A DNA stretch of 64,000 bases, taken from assembly GCF_003014595.1 (NCBI RefSeq), contig NZ_PYGK01000005.1, positions 465,616-529,615 on the forward strand. Direction: 5' to 3'. This DNA comes from Chitinophaga ginsengisoli (GTDB lineage: Bacteria > Bacteroidota > Bacteroidia > Chitinophagales > Chitinophagaceae). A model generated the notes under the pieces. It saw only the letters and a list, made by a program, of their open reading frames with translations, searched no databases and had not been told where the DNA came from. The translations under genes were made by a program, and so were the position numbers. Shown here one piece after another: positions 16,922-25,537 of the stretch. The number at the start of each line of letters is the position of its first letter. Within the stretch, counting starts at the first letter, position 1.

Positions 16922-19222
16922 ATGGCTTTATTTAGTAAAAAATACAAGTTTTATAAACAGTTGGACTACATGGATTGTGGCCCCACCTGTTTGCGCATGA
17001 TTGCTGCCTACTACGGGGAAGAGTATTCGCTGGATTACCTGAGGGCAAATTCATATATTACCAAGAATGGCGTTAGTTTATTAGGATTGAGTGAGGCAGC
17101 AGAGAAGATTGGATTCAAAACGCTGTCAGCGAAACTGAGTTACGATCAGCTTACCCAGCAAATTCCTCTTCCCTGTGTGTTGCACTGGAATCAGGAACAT
17201 TATGTGGTACTGTATGCGGTGGAGAAGAAAAATGTTTTTCGCCCGGTAGAAAGGATTGTTATTGCAGATCCGGGGCATAATCTGGTAAGGGTAGAGCGGG
17301 ATGTTTTTGAGAAGTGCTGGGTTAGTTCGGCCGACAAAAGGGGAATTGCGCTATTGATGGAGCCTACTCCTGAGTTTTATCGTAACTCAGAAGAAGAACA
17401 GGCAGTAAGGAGCGGATTCGGCTTCCTGGTGGGCTATTTAAGGCCTTATAAGCGTTATTTCGTTCAGTTGATCCTGGGGATGTTGCTCGCCAGTCTTATT
17501 AGTATGTGTTTCCCCTTTCTTACGCAAAGCCTGGTTGATTTCGGCGTGAGCCGTAAGAAGATGGACTTTATATATTTGATCCTGCTTTCTCAGTTACTGC
17601 TTTTCCTCGGAGGAATAGCGGTAGATCTTATAAGAAACTGGATTTTGTTGCATATAAGTACGCGCATTAGTATCAGCATTATTTCGAATTTCCTGATTAA
17701 GCTGATGAAACTTCCCATTAATTTCTTCGAGTCGAAAAATGTGGGAGATATTACACAGCGTATCAATGACCATAAAAGGATTGAATCTTTCCTGACGGGA
17801 TCGACCCTTAGTACCCTGTTTTCTATCATTAATCTCTTTGTTTTCTCTTTTGTACTATCCCTTTACAATACAAAATTGCTGGTGGTATTTGCACTTGGAA
17901 GTGCGTTATCTATTTTTTGGATCTCTATTTTTCTGAAGAGAAGGAAGAATATTGATTATAACCGTTTTCAAAGAGCCAGGGAGAATCAAAACAGCTTGTT
18001 TGAAATTATAACAGGCATGCAGGAGATTAAACTTTACAATAGCCAAAGAGCGAGAAGATGGGAGTGGGAGCGTATTCAGGCTAAATTATTCAAGGTGAAT
18101 ATTAAGAGCCTCGCATTAGAGCAATACCAGGGGATAGGCGCTTCTTTTTTCACGCAGCTTAAGAATATTGTGATAAGTTATCTGGCAGCCAAGCTGGTTA
18201 TTGAGCAACAGATCACGCTTGGTGTGATGCTCAGTATATCCTACATAGTAGGGCAGATGAACAGTCCTTTAGACCAGATCATTTCATTTATAAAAAGCGT
18301 TCAGGACGCAAAAATAAGTCTTGACAGGCTTAATGAAATTCACAGCAAGCCTGAGGAAGAAACAAGTGAAGACCTTATTGGGTATAACGAGAATAAGTGG
18401 CCGAGGGAACCAGAAAATGGTTCGGATGCACTGTATTTAAGTCATGAGCTTTTTACCAAAAGCATCCGGCGAAATACGGGCGATGGCATTTCTATCTCCA
18501 ATCTTTCCTTTAGATATGGATCACCTAAAAGTCCGCTTGTGTTGAAGAATGTCAGTATGCATATTCCGAAGGGTAAAGTTACTGCCATCGTAGGGGCAAG
18601 TGGAAGTGGGAAAACCACTTTGTTAAAATTATTGTTGAAGTTCTATCCACCTTCAGAGGGGCAGATTTTAGTTGATGAAGTGAATCTTCAGGATATATCT
18701 GCTCAGTTGTGGCGTAACAACGTAGGCACTGTAATGCAGGATGGATTCGTTTTTTCCGATTCCATAGCAAGAAATATTGCTGTTGATGGAGAAAGAATTC
18801 AGGAGGAAAAACTTTATGAGGCGGTTAGGATTGCCAACATGCATGAATTTATTGCGAAGTTGCCTTTAGGATTCACTACCCGGATCGGCAATTCCGGATC
18901 CGGCTTAAGCGGTGGCCAGAAGCAGCGGTTATTTATAGCCAGGGCAGTATATAAGGATGCGAAGTATTTATTTTTTGATGAGGCGACCAGTGCACTAGAC
19001 GCAAACAATGAAAAAGTGATCATGGAGAACCTGAACCAGTTTTACAAGGGAAGAACGGTAGTGGTGATAGCGCATAGGTTAAGTACTGTAAAAAATGCCG
19101 ATCAGATTATTGTGATGAAAGATGGAGAAGTAGTAGAAGAAGGTCATCATACTGAACTGACAAGAGTCAAAGGGTATTATTTTGAATTAGTTAAGAATCA
19201 GCTGGAATTGGATGTCGCATAA
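16922..19222 (+). CDS. Peptidase-containing ABC exporter (C39 peptidase, membrane domain, ATPase)
   Basis: 766 residues, a full-length PCAT. The N-terminal C39 peptidase (about 1-130) has Gln13, catalytic Cys19 (DCGPTC), His93 (NQEHYVVLY) and Asp116 (IADPGHN), all intact. Six membrane segments follow at about 165-470. The ATPase has Walker A GASGSGKTT near 557, signature LSGGQ near 661 and Walker B/DEATSALD near 686. It cleaves GG leaders and pumps the peptide out with ATP. Substrates should be the GG peptides encoded upstream. The HlyD-type gene is 11 bp downstream. Confidence 0.95.
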   Translation: MALFSKKYKFYKQLDYMDCGPTCLRMIAAYYGEEYSLDYLRANSYITKNGVSLLGLSEAAEKIGFKTLSAKLSYDQLTQQIPLPCVLHWNQEHYVVLYAVEKKNVFRPVERIVIADPGHNLVRVERDVFEKCWVSSADKRGIALLMEPTPEFYRNSEEEQAVRSGFGFLVGYLRPYKRYFVQLILGMLLASLISMCFPFLTQSLVDFGVSRKKMDFIYLILLSQLLLFLGGIAVDLIRNWILLHISTRISISIISNFLIKLMKLPINFFESKNVGDITQRINDHKRIESFLTGSTLSTLFSIINLFVFSFVLSLYNTKLLVVFALGSALSIFWISIFLKRRKNIDYNRFQRARENQNSLFEIITGMQEIKLYNSQRARRWEWERIQAKLFKVNIKSLALEQYQGIGASFFTQLKNIVISYLAAKLVIEQQITLGVMLSISYIVGQMNSPLDQIISFIKSVQDAKISLDRLNEIHSKPEEETSEDLIGYNENKWPREPENGSDALYLSHELFTKSIRRNTGDGISISNLSFRYGSPKSPLVLKNVSMHIPKGKVTAIVGASGSGKTTLLKLLLKFYPPSEGQILVDEVNLQDISAQLWRNNVGTVMQDGFVFSDSIARNIAVDGERIQEEKLYEAVRIANMHEFIAKLPLGFTTRIGNSGSGLSGGQKQRLFIARAVYKDAKYLFFDEATSALDANNEKVIMENLNQFYKGRTVVVIAHRLSTVKNADQIIVMKDGEVVEEGHHTELTRVKGYYFELVKNQLELDVA

Positions 19223-19233
19223 ATAATAAAGAT

Positions 19234-19968
19234 ATGCCAGAGAATAACCAATCTTTAGAAATCAGAAGTAATGAGATGGAGGAGGTGGTGGGAAATATCC
19301 CTGTATGGATTATCCGTTGGGGGATAACTGTTTTATTTGCGGTAGCTGTATTAGGTTTGCTGATTGCTAACTTAGTTCGCTATCCTGATATGCTTCATGC
19401 AACAGTGCTGATGCAGAGCGAAAATCAGCCGGGAAAAGTAACGATAAGGAGGACGGATGAAAATGCTAACTTCAAATTTAATTACCTGGTGAAAAGCGGG
19501 GATCAGGTCGTTCCCGGTGATACACTGCTAACACGATATGATCCCAAGACAGATCAGAATTATTATACAATCACCCCTATGGGAGGTAAAATTTATATAA
19601 CGAAGGGGATCGATCAGAAGAATACATTAGATCAGATTATATGGGTGGTGCCTAAATCATCCAGAGCTGAAATAAAAGTAAAGTATAACAGCAAGCGTGC
19701 CGGTAACGTGAAGGTGGGTCAGTCGGTTAAAATTGAACTGTCTGATTTTCCAAGTAATGAATATGGATTTTTAGAGGGAACTATTTCCTCCATTCTTCCG
19801 GTGCAAATGGATGGGGAGCATCTGGCTTATGTTGAGCTGAATCAGAAGAAGATCATTACGTCGGAAAATAGGGAAATACCACTATTGCCGGTAATGGAAG
19901 GTAGTGCTGAGATAGTGTTAAGTAACAGAAGCATTTTTCAGAGAATTTTTGGAAGTATGTTTAATTGA
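19234..19968 (+). CDS. Short HlyD-type membrane-fusion protein
   Basis: 244 residues with one membrane anchor (about 27-48, WIIRWGITVLFAVAVLGLLI), then a beta-barrel/lipoyl-like region (VKSGDQVVPGDTLL) and a C-terminal VKVGQSVKIELSDFPSNEYG element typical of HlyD/bacteriocin-secretion proteins. Usual members are about 400-450 residues with a long coiled-coil hairpin between the half-lipoyl motifs; here that hairpin is absent. It would bridge the ABC exporter toward the outer membrane, but without the hairpin it cannot reach a TolC-like channel in the ordinary way. No TolC gene is in the cluster. Confidence 0.88.
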   Translation: MPENNQSLEIRSNEMEEVVGNIPVWIIRWGITVLFAVAVLGLLIANLVRYPDMLHATVLMQSENQPGKVTIRRTDENANFKFNYLVKSGDQVVPGDTLLTRYDPKTDQNYYTITPMGGKIYITKGIDQKNTLDQIIWVVPKSSRAEIKVKYNSKRAGNVKVGQSVKIELSDFPSNEYGFLEGTISSILPVQMDGEHLAYVELNQKKIITSENREIPLLPVMEGSAEIVLSNRSIFQRIFGSMFN

Positions 19969-20077
19969 TCCTGGTTAGTAGCCTTTTTTTGAGGAATTAT
20001 ATTTTTTGCATATATTGGTTGTTCGTAACCCATTTCTATCAAATATATCATCTGCAATCCAGTACTCAATAAATAAT

Positions 20078-23000
20078 ATGCAGAAAGGATGCTTAAAAGA
20101 CTACGGTAAAGTTGTTGTAAGAACCCCTCTATACTCTTATCAGTGTTTATTTGATCAGCAGAATAGCACACTGGACCTCGATAAGGTCGTTATTTCCATG
20201 TTGGAAGATCCCGTATTTATTGAAGGCCTTTATTGGAGTTCGCCGCAACTTTATGAAACGGTACTGGAGTTTAAAAACGGACATCTTGATGCTTCCAGGC
20301 AACACAAACTAATGCATACTTTGAAAAAGTATGCTATTCGTGCAAGTACACGGTCGACGCCTTATGGTATTTATGCAGGATGTGCTTTAGTTGACATGGA
20401 TAATCGTAGGGAGCTGGCTGATAATATCGCCGGGCGAAAGGTGCGTATTGACATAGGTTTACTTCAGCAGATTGTAAAAAAGATAGAGAAACACCCTGCC
20501 TTGTGGATGCATCTTCGGTACCAGGTAAACGACTCTTTATATCATATTGCTGGTCAATACCGTTTTGTAGAAACGATCGTAGAAGAAGGTAAATACCAGT
20601 ATCAAATCAGTTCTATTGATCAGACAGATCTATTGGAAAGGCTCATTATTCTGATTCGGCAACAGAAGACCCTTACTATTGCCGATATGTATACGGAGCT
20701 TGGTGAAGGCAACACTTATGAAGAGTTTGAAGTTTTTATAGGGGAACTTATAGAAACGCAACTATTGGTTAGTGAGTTGCAGATAAGATTGACTGCTAAA
20801 GAGGAAACAGCGCGTATCCAAAACGCACTGGATAGACTGGCAAAACTGCCTGTTGCGGCAGCTGTGCCCTTTTTTGATTTATTCGAAGAGATCCAGGCAA
20901 CAATAAACAAATTTGAAGAGCTCCCCCTTGGCGCTTTGCCGATCGATGATATAAGACATTTGGAAATGACGTTGAAGGAGTTGGATATTGAGGTGGCGCA
21001 ACGTCATATTTTTCATGCAGACCTGAAGCAACCGGCGCCTGCTTCATTTGTTTTCCCCAGATCAGGCTTACAGGAAATGGGGAAAGCAATATCCCTGTTA
21101 GGCAAACTTTCGCATGCAATTTCGCCTTTGGAAGTACAGCTGGACCGGTTTAAAAAAAAGTTTACTGAGAAATATGAAACGCTGGAGGTCCCATTGGCCG
21201 AGGTGTTAGACCCTGAGTTTGGCATCGGATTTCCTGCTACTGACAATATTGGCAATGTGGCGCATAACTCGTTAGCCGAGAGAATGAATTTGCCCGCCAG
21301 AAAAAAAATTAGTAAAAAAGGCAATGAATGTAATGCCTGGTTACTGGATAGGATGGAATCATGGGATAGAGGTACCTTGAGAAAGGGAATCCAGCTACAG
21401 GATAAAGATTTTGAGAAACTGGAGGATAAATCAGACCAGCTTGCCAATTATTTTACTGTGATGGGCGCCTGCTTACCCTCCGGCGATATGTTGCTACAGC
21501 ATGTAGGTGGTGCACATGCCAATATATTATTGGGCAGGTTCGCACATCTGGGAAAGGAGATGAGTGCTTTTTGTAAGGAGCTTGCCGTAGACGAAATAAG
21601 GGCGAATGAGCATATAGCCTTTGCAGAGATCATACATATTCCTGAAGGCAGGGTAAGTAATGTTGCGCGAAGGGAGCAATTTTTTGACTATGAAATTCCA
21701 TTCCTGGGTGCTAGTGCCGTGGATGGCGAAAGGCAGCTGACTATTGAAGATCTAATGGTTTCCATTCAACGGGACGAAATTGTTCTGCGGTCGCGTAAAT
21801 GGAATCAACGTGTAGTGCCAAGATTATCTAATGCCCATAATCATGCAAACAGCTCCATAGCTGTATATAAATTTTTAGCCGCACTGCAGCACCAGGGAAA
21901 GTCAGGTTTTGAAATCAGCTGGGGATCGCTTGCTCAGCATAAGCGTTTTTTACCTCGTATCAGTTATAAGCATTTCATTTTGCATCGCGCTACCTGGTTT
22001 TTGCGGGAATCTGATATACAGGATATCATGCGCGCTGACGACCAATTGGCAGCACTCAGGCTTTTTCTATCCAGGTGGGAAGTTGCAAAAATGGTGTGTT
22101 TCTGTGAAGGCGATAATGAACTGTTCATTGACACAGAGAATGACACTTATTTGCAGGTATTGCTAAGAGAGATGCGGGGATGTAATACGGTAAAACTGGT
22201 GGAGTGGTTATTTGATAACAGTACGTCTGATCATGGCGGGTATGGGGCACCTTTCGCACAACAGTTTATACTTCCCTTAGCCAAGCAGCAACCAGTGAGG
22301 ATGCATTCATTTGCGAAAAAAGGGGAGGGCAAAACTCAACGTGTTTTTGAGCCTGGTAGCGAATGGGTGTATTTTAAAATATTCTGTGGCGCGCAAGCGT
22401 CAGATAAAATTTTATTAAAGGTGATAAAGCCGGGTATCGACTTTCTGTTGAAGGAAAAGGTGATCGATCGGGCTTTTTTCATTCGTTATACTGATCCGCA
22501 TTACCACATCCGGTTCCGGTTACATTTGGTTGATAGTGGGGGAGGTGAGGATTATTCTGTAACCACAAAGCATATTTACAATATATTGCATCCATATTTA
22601 GAAGAGAAGCTGGTTTGGAAGGTACAACAGGATACTTATCAGAGAGAGATAGAACGATACGGAGAGGATTCTATGTTGCTAACTGAAGAGATTTTTTTTC
22701 ATGATAGTCTTTCGTTTCTCACCTGTATGGATGAGGAAGACTTCGAAGATGATCAGCAGATAAGATTTTTAGCTTCCATCAAAAATATGGATAACTGGCT
22801 ATCTTTGTATGGAATGTCATTGGAGGAAAGAATTACTTTCTGTACTGAGATGTCTGACGCTTTTTCCCTTGAATTTGGGCGTGATGTAAAAAAGCAGTTA
22901 AATGCACAATACCAGGAATGGAGAAAGCCGATGGCTGATTTTTTAAGTGGAGAGCGATTTAATGACATCTTTGTTGAAAGGGCCATCAGGTTAGAGCGTG

Positions 23001-23152
23001 TGGCATTGCCTGTAGACAATATCTCAAGCTACATACACATGAGCATGAACAGGTGGTTTACTACGGAACAACGTTTTATGGAATATATGGCATATTCTTT
23101 TTGCGGAAAGTATTATAATCAAATAGTGCATCAGAAAAATGGCGCGCAGTAA
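20078..23152 (+). CDS. Full-length LanB-type dehydratase (glutamylation plus SpaB_C elimination domains)
   Basis: 1024 residues from ATG 20078 (MQKGCLKDYGKVVVRTPLYS); a TTG at 20006 would add 24 residues ahead of the conserved start. The N-terminal lantibiotic dehydratase domain includes KYAIRASTRSTPYGIYAG. The C-terminal SpaB_C-like domain begins near residue 761 (EWVYFKIFCG) and contains FFIRYTDPHYHIRFRLHL. Such enzymes dehydrate Ser/Thr through glutamyl-tRNA-dependent glutamylation and elimination. No LanC cyclase follows, which is unusual for a lanthipeptide locus. The gene overlaps the kinase gene by 14 bp. Candidate substrates: the 49-residue peptide at 25117 and the GG peptides. Confidence 0.93.
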   Translation: MQKGCLKDYGKVVVRTPLYSYQCLFDQQNSTLDLDKVVISMLEDPVFIEGLYWSSPQLYETVLEFKNGHLDASRQHKLMHTLKKYAIRASTRSTPYGIYAGCALVDMDNRRELADNIAGRKVRIDIGLLQQIVKKIEKHPALWMHLRYQVNDSLYHIAGQYRFVETIVEEGKYQYQISSIDQTDLLERLIILIRQQKTLTIADMYTELGEGNTYEEFEVFIGELIETQLLVSELQIRLTAKEETARIQNALDRLAKLPVAAAVPFFDLFEEIQATINKFEELPLGALPIDDIRHLEMTLKELDIEVAQRHIFHADLKQPAPASFVFPRSGLQEMGKAISLLGKLSHAISPLEVQLDRFKKKFTEKYETLEVPLAEVLDPEFGIGFPATDNIGNVAHNSLAERMNLPARKKISKKGNECNAWLLDRMESWDRGTLRKGIQLQDKDFEKLEDKSDQLANYFTVMGACLPSGDMLLQHVGGAHANILLGRFAHLGKEMSAFCKELAVDEIRANEHIAFAEIIHIPEGRVSNVARREQFFDYEIPFLGASAVDGERQLTIEDLMVSIQRDEIVLRSRKWNQRVVPRLSNAHNHANSSIAVYKFLAALQHQGKSGFEISWGSLAQHKRFLPRISYKHFILHRATWFLRESDIQDIMRADDQLAALRLFLSRWEVAKMVCFCEGDNELFIDTENDTYLQVLLREMRGCNTVKLVEWLFDNSTSDHGGYGAPFAQQFILPLAKQQPVRMHSFAKKGEGKTQRVFEPGSEWVYFKIFCGAQASDKILLKVIKPGIDFLLKEKVIDRAFFIRYTDPHYHIRFRLHLVDSGGGEDYSVTTKHIYNILHPYLEEKLVWKVQQDTYQREIERYGEDSMLLTEEIFFHDSLSFLTCMDEEDFEDDQQIRFLASIKNMDNWLSLYGMSLEERITFCTEMSDAFSLEFGRDVKKQLNAQYQEWRKPMADFLSGERFNDIFVERAIRLERVALPVDNISSYIHMSMNRWFTTEQRFMEYMAYSFCGKYYNQIVHQKNGAQ

Positions 23153-24242
23153 CGAGTTTTCTATATATCCTAATCGATCAGCAAAGCCGCTGTTACATAT
23201 TTTGTACTGGTCAATGATGTTGTTTTTTATCATGGCTATTACATCATACTCTTTCAAGGCCAGTATTTTTTATACGGAAAGCGTACTCTTTTCCTGCAGT
23301 GTACTGTTGAATGCTATCCTGATTCATTACTTTGTGTGTTATTTTGGTTTTCAGCATATAAGGAAAAAGAGATGGGCCTTAATTATCGTGGATATCCTGG
23401 CTATATACTTTATATCTTTATTAATAACAACCTCTTCTTTGAACCTGTTGAAATATCTGTATCCTGAAAATGCAGTTATTGGCAGGTTGTATCAGAATTT
23501 TGCTGTGAACAGTTTCAGGAAGGCTTTTAATGGTGAATTGCTCCTGTGGATATTTTCCTTAATAATATGGTTTAATACCTTTGGAATTATTATTAAAATA
23601 GGTAAAGATTTTCATGAAAGTTCCCTGGAGAAATTAGCTATTGCCCAGGAGAAGAATTCCATGGAAATAAGCTTTCTGCGTGCACAGATACAGCCACATT
23701 TTTTATTCAATACCTTAAACAGCATATATGGGTTGATTATTCATAATGAGGAAGCCAGCAGAGTGGTCATACAGTTGTCCAATTTACTACGGTTTTCCTT
23801 ATATGATAGTGCAAAAGAGCATATTACACTTAAAGAAGAGATCGAATTTTTAAGTAATTACCTGCTACTTGAAAAAATGCGGTATAAAGAGAGCCGGGTG
23901 CAAATAGAATATGATTTTGAGCAAATTGAAAACAAAGAAAAAATTATTAAACCCTTAATTTTAATTAACTTTATTGAGAACGCCTTTAAGCATGGGATAA
24001 ATGCCACTATAAAGAACGCATGGATAAAGTTATCTATGACAGAACAAGATGGTATTTTGACTTTCCATTCTGCAAACAACAAACCCATTGCAGCCAATGG
24101 CAAAAGGAATCATGAATCCAGCGGTGGTCTTGGACTTAAAAATGTACGACGTAGACTAGAGTTGGAATATCAAACGCGCTACAGCCTGGACATAAAAGAA
24201 ACAGACGATGTCTATGAGGTGGCGCTGGTGCTAAAGTTATAA
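23139..24242 (+). CDS. LytS-type sensor histidine kinase of the RiPP-like cluster
   Basis: 367 residues. Four hydrophobic segments occupy about residues 20-155. A short coiled linker follows, then the His_kinase domain with phospho-acceptor His187 in QPHFLFNTLNSIYG. The ATPase part has the N box in LILINFIENAFKHG and a GGLGLKNVRRRLEL glycine motif. It belongs to the LytS/YehU class common in Bacteroidota. Its start lies inside the LanB gene (14-bp overlap), so it is probably co-expressed and may sense the exported peptide or envelope stress. Confidence 0.92.
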   Translation: MARSNEFSIYPNRSAKPLLHILYWSMMLFFIMAITSYSFKASIFYTESVLFSCSVLLNAILIHYFVCYFGFQHIRKKRWALIIVDILAIYFISLLITTSSLNLLKYLYPENAVIGRLYQNFAVNSFRKAFNGELLLWIFSLIIWFNTFGIIIKIGKDFHESSLEKLAIAQEKNSMEISFLRAQIQPHFLFNTLNSIYGLIIHNEEASRVVIQLSNLLRFSLYDSAKEHITLKEEIEFLSNYLLLEKMRYKESRVQIEYDFEQIENKEKIIKPLILINFIENAFKHGINATIKNAWIKLSMTEQDGILTFHSANNKPIAANGKRNHESSGGLGLKNVRRRLELEYQTRYSLDIKETDDVYEVALVLKL

Positions 24243-24267
24243 CCTATATGACCCTTACCCTTTTACG

Positions 24268-24996
24268 ATGAAAGTCCTGATAGTTGACGATGAACCCATA
24301 GCCCAACAAATACTGGAGAATCTATCCAGGAAAGTAAGTTACTTAGACATAGTAGGTATTTGTGACAATGCGATCGTTGCATTGGAATCGATACAGGAAA
24401 TGCAACCAGATTTGATTTTTCTGGATATACAAATGCCGGAGATGACGGGATTGGAGATGTTGCGTATTCTCCGTCAAAAGAATATCCTGGTTATATTTAC
24501 AACTGCTTTTCATGAATATGCCCTCGAGAGTTATGAATTGGATGCGGTAGATTATCTGCTTAAGCCAGTGGCATTTGAGCGCTTCCTCAAAGCAGTCACT
24601 AAAGCCAACGAGCTTTTTAAATTGAAGCAAATACAACAGTCTTCCATCAACGCCGCTAAAAATAGCGAGACCAAAAATTACGTATGGGCTAAGGAGGGGC
24701 GTAAGCGGGTGCAGATATGTATAGAAGACATTATCCTGGTGCAGGCGTTAAAAGATTATATGGAATTACAGTTGCCAACCGGGAAGGTTATTTTAAACAT
24801 CACTATGAACAAAATAGAGGAATTGCTGCCTCCTCCTTCTTTTTTACGTGTTAATCGTTCCTGCATTGTGCGTAAAAGCGCTATTAAATACATTCAGGAC
24901 ATGCATATAGAAATTAACCTGCCTACGGTAAAAAGGATTCCCATAGGCCCAACCTATTGGGAAGATGTGAAAAAGCATATAGTGGAATTATTTTAA
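24268..24996 (+). CDS. LytTR-family response regulator of the RiPP-like cluster
   Basis: 242 residues: a receiver domain (acidic pair in VDDEP, phospho-acceptor Asp53 in FLDIQMPEM, Lys in YLLKPV), then a LytTR DNA-binding domain with FLRVNRSCIVRKSAIKYI. It starts 25 bp after the partner kinase. LytTR regulators bind pairs of short direct repeats upstream of their targets; I could not identify such repeats with confidence in this cluster. Confidence 0.93.
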   Translation: MKVLIVDDEPIAQQILENLSRKVSYLDIVGICDNAIVALESIQEMQPDLIFLDIQMPEMTGLEMLRILRQKNILVIFTTAFHEYALESYELDAVDYLLKPVAFERFLKAVTKANELFKLKQIQQSSINAAKNSETKNYVWAKEGRKRVQICIEDIILVQALKDYMELQLPTGKVILNITMNKIEELLPPPSFLRVNRSCIVRKSAIKYIQDMHIEINLPTVKRIPIGPTYWEDVKKHIVELF

Positions 24997-25116
24997 TATA
25001 AGAGGTAAGAGCGCTTCTCTGTCGAAAAACGCATGTGTTTGGTCGAAAGAATTATGTTTCTTTTTTATAAAAGATAAACTTGGGATTACATTATTATTAA
25101 TCCTAAATCTAACTCT

Positions 25117-25266
25117 ATGCCGACCCAAAAACTTCAAATCAAAAAACGCGTCGTTTGTAAGTGTAAAGCAGAAGAGCAACCTGTAGTTCTTAAAAATAAC
25201 CGCGACGCTAAAACACCACCTGACACCACCGTTACTATTCCCCCTACTGGTTTTACTACTTTTTGA
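25117..25266 (+). CDS. 49-residue lanthipeptide-like precursor
   Basis: A short ORF, 120 bp after the response regulator and just before a strong terminator. The N-terminus PTQKLQIKKRVV resembles the KLxLKK-type leaders of Bacteroidota class I lanthipeptides. It is followed by CKCKAEEQPVVLKNN, then a C-terminal TPPDTTVTIPPTGFTTF with seven Thr. The seven Thr suit LanB dehydration. The only Cys (14 and 16) lie N-terminal to them, the reverse of usual lanthionine geometry, and no LanC is encoded. It may therefore yield a dehydrobutyrine-rich linear peptide or reverse rings. The CKC echoes the CHC of the GG peptides. Coding status is inferred from composition and position. Confidence 0.7.
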   Translation: MPTQKLQIKKRVVCKCKAEEQPVVLKNNRDAKTPPDTTVTIPPTGFTTF

Positions 25267-25363
25267 TTGCTGAGCAGGCCGATATTTACACGATTATTTC
25301 CAACAGCTACGGACAACCGCTTTTCTTTAAGATGCTATCGCCTGCCTTGGAAAGGTATAACGA

Positions 25364-25394
25364 CAAACGCCGGAGATAATACCTCCGGCGTTTG
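25364..25394 (+). terminator. Strong terminator closing the RiPP-like cluster
   Basis: CAAACGCCGGAG at 25364-25375 pairs perfectly with its reverse complement at 25383-25394 (12 bp, 7-nt loop). It follows the 49-residue ORF by about 100 bp and marks the likely 3' end of the cluster transcript. Confidence 0.85.
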
Positions 25395-25537
25395 CCGTTA
25401 TGCCCGAAATTGAAGGATTTTATAGAAAAGTAAAAAGCCGCAGGTTGAGATAAATCGACAAAACGCTGAACAGATTATGCAGTATCTATTCGTTTATTTG
25501 AATGATACTAATCAAATCATTTTAACCACAATTTTCC

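Noticed and set aside
20006..20077. TTG start giving 24 extra residues on the LanB protein
   Set aside because: The family start fits ATG 20078, and the extension has no conserved character.
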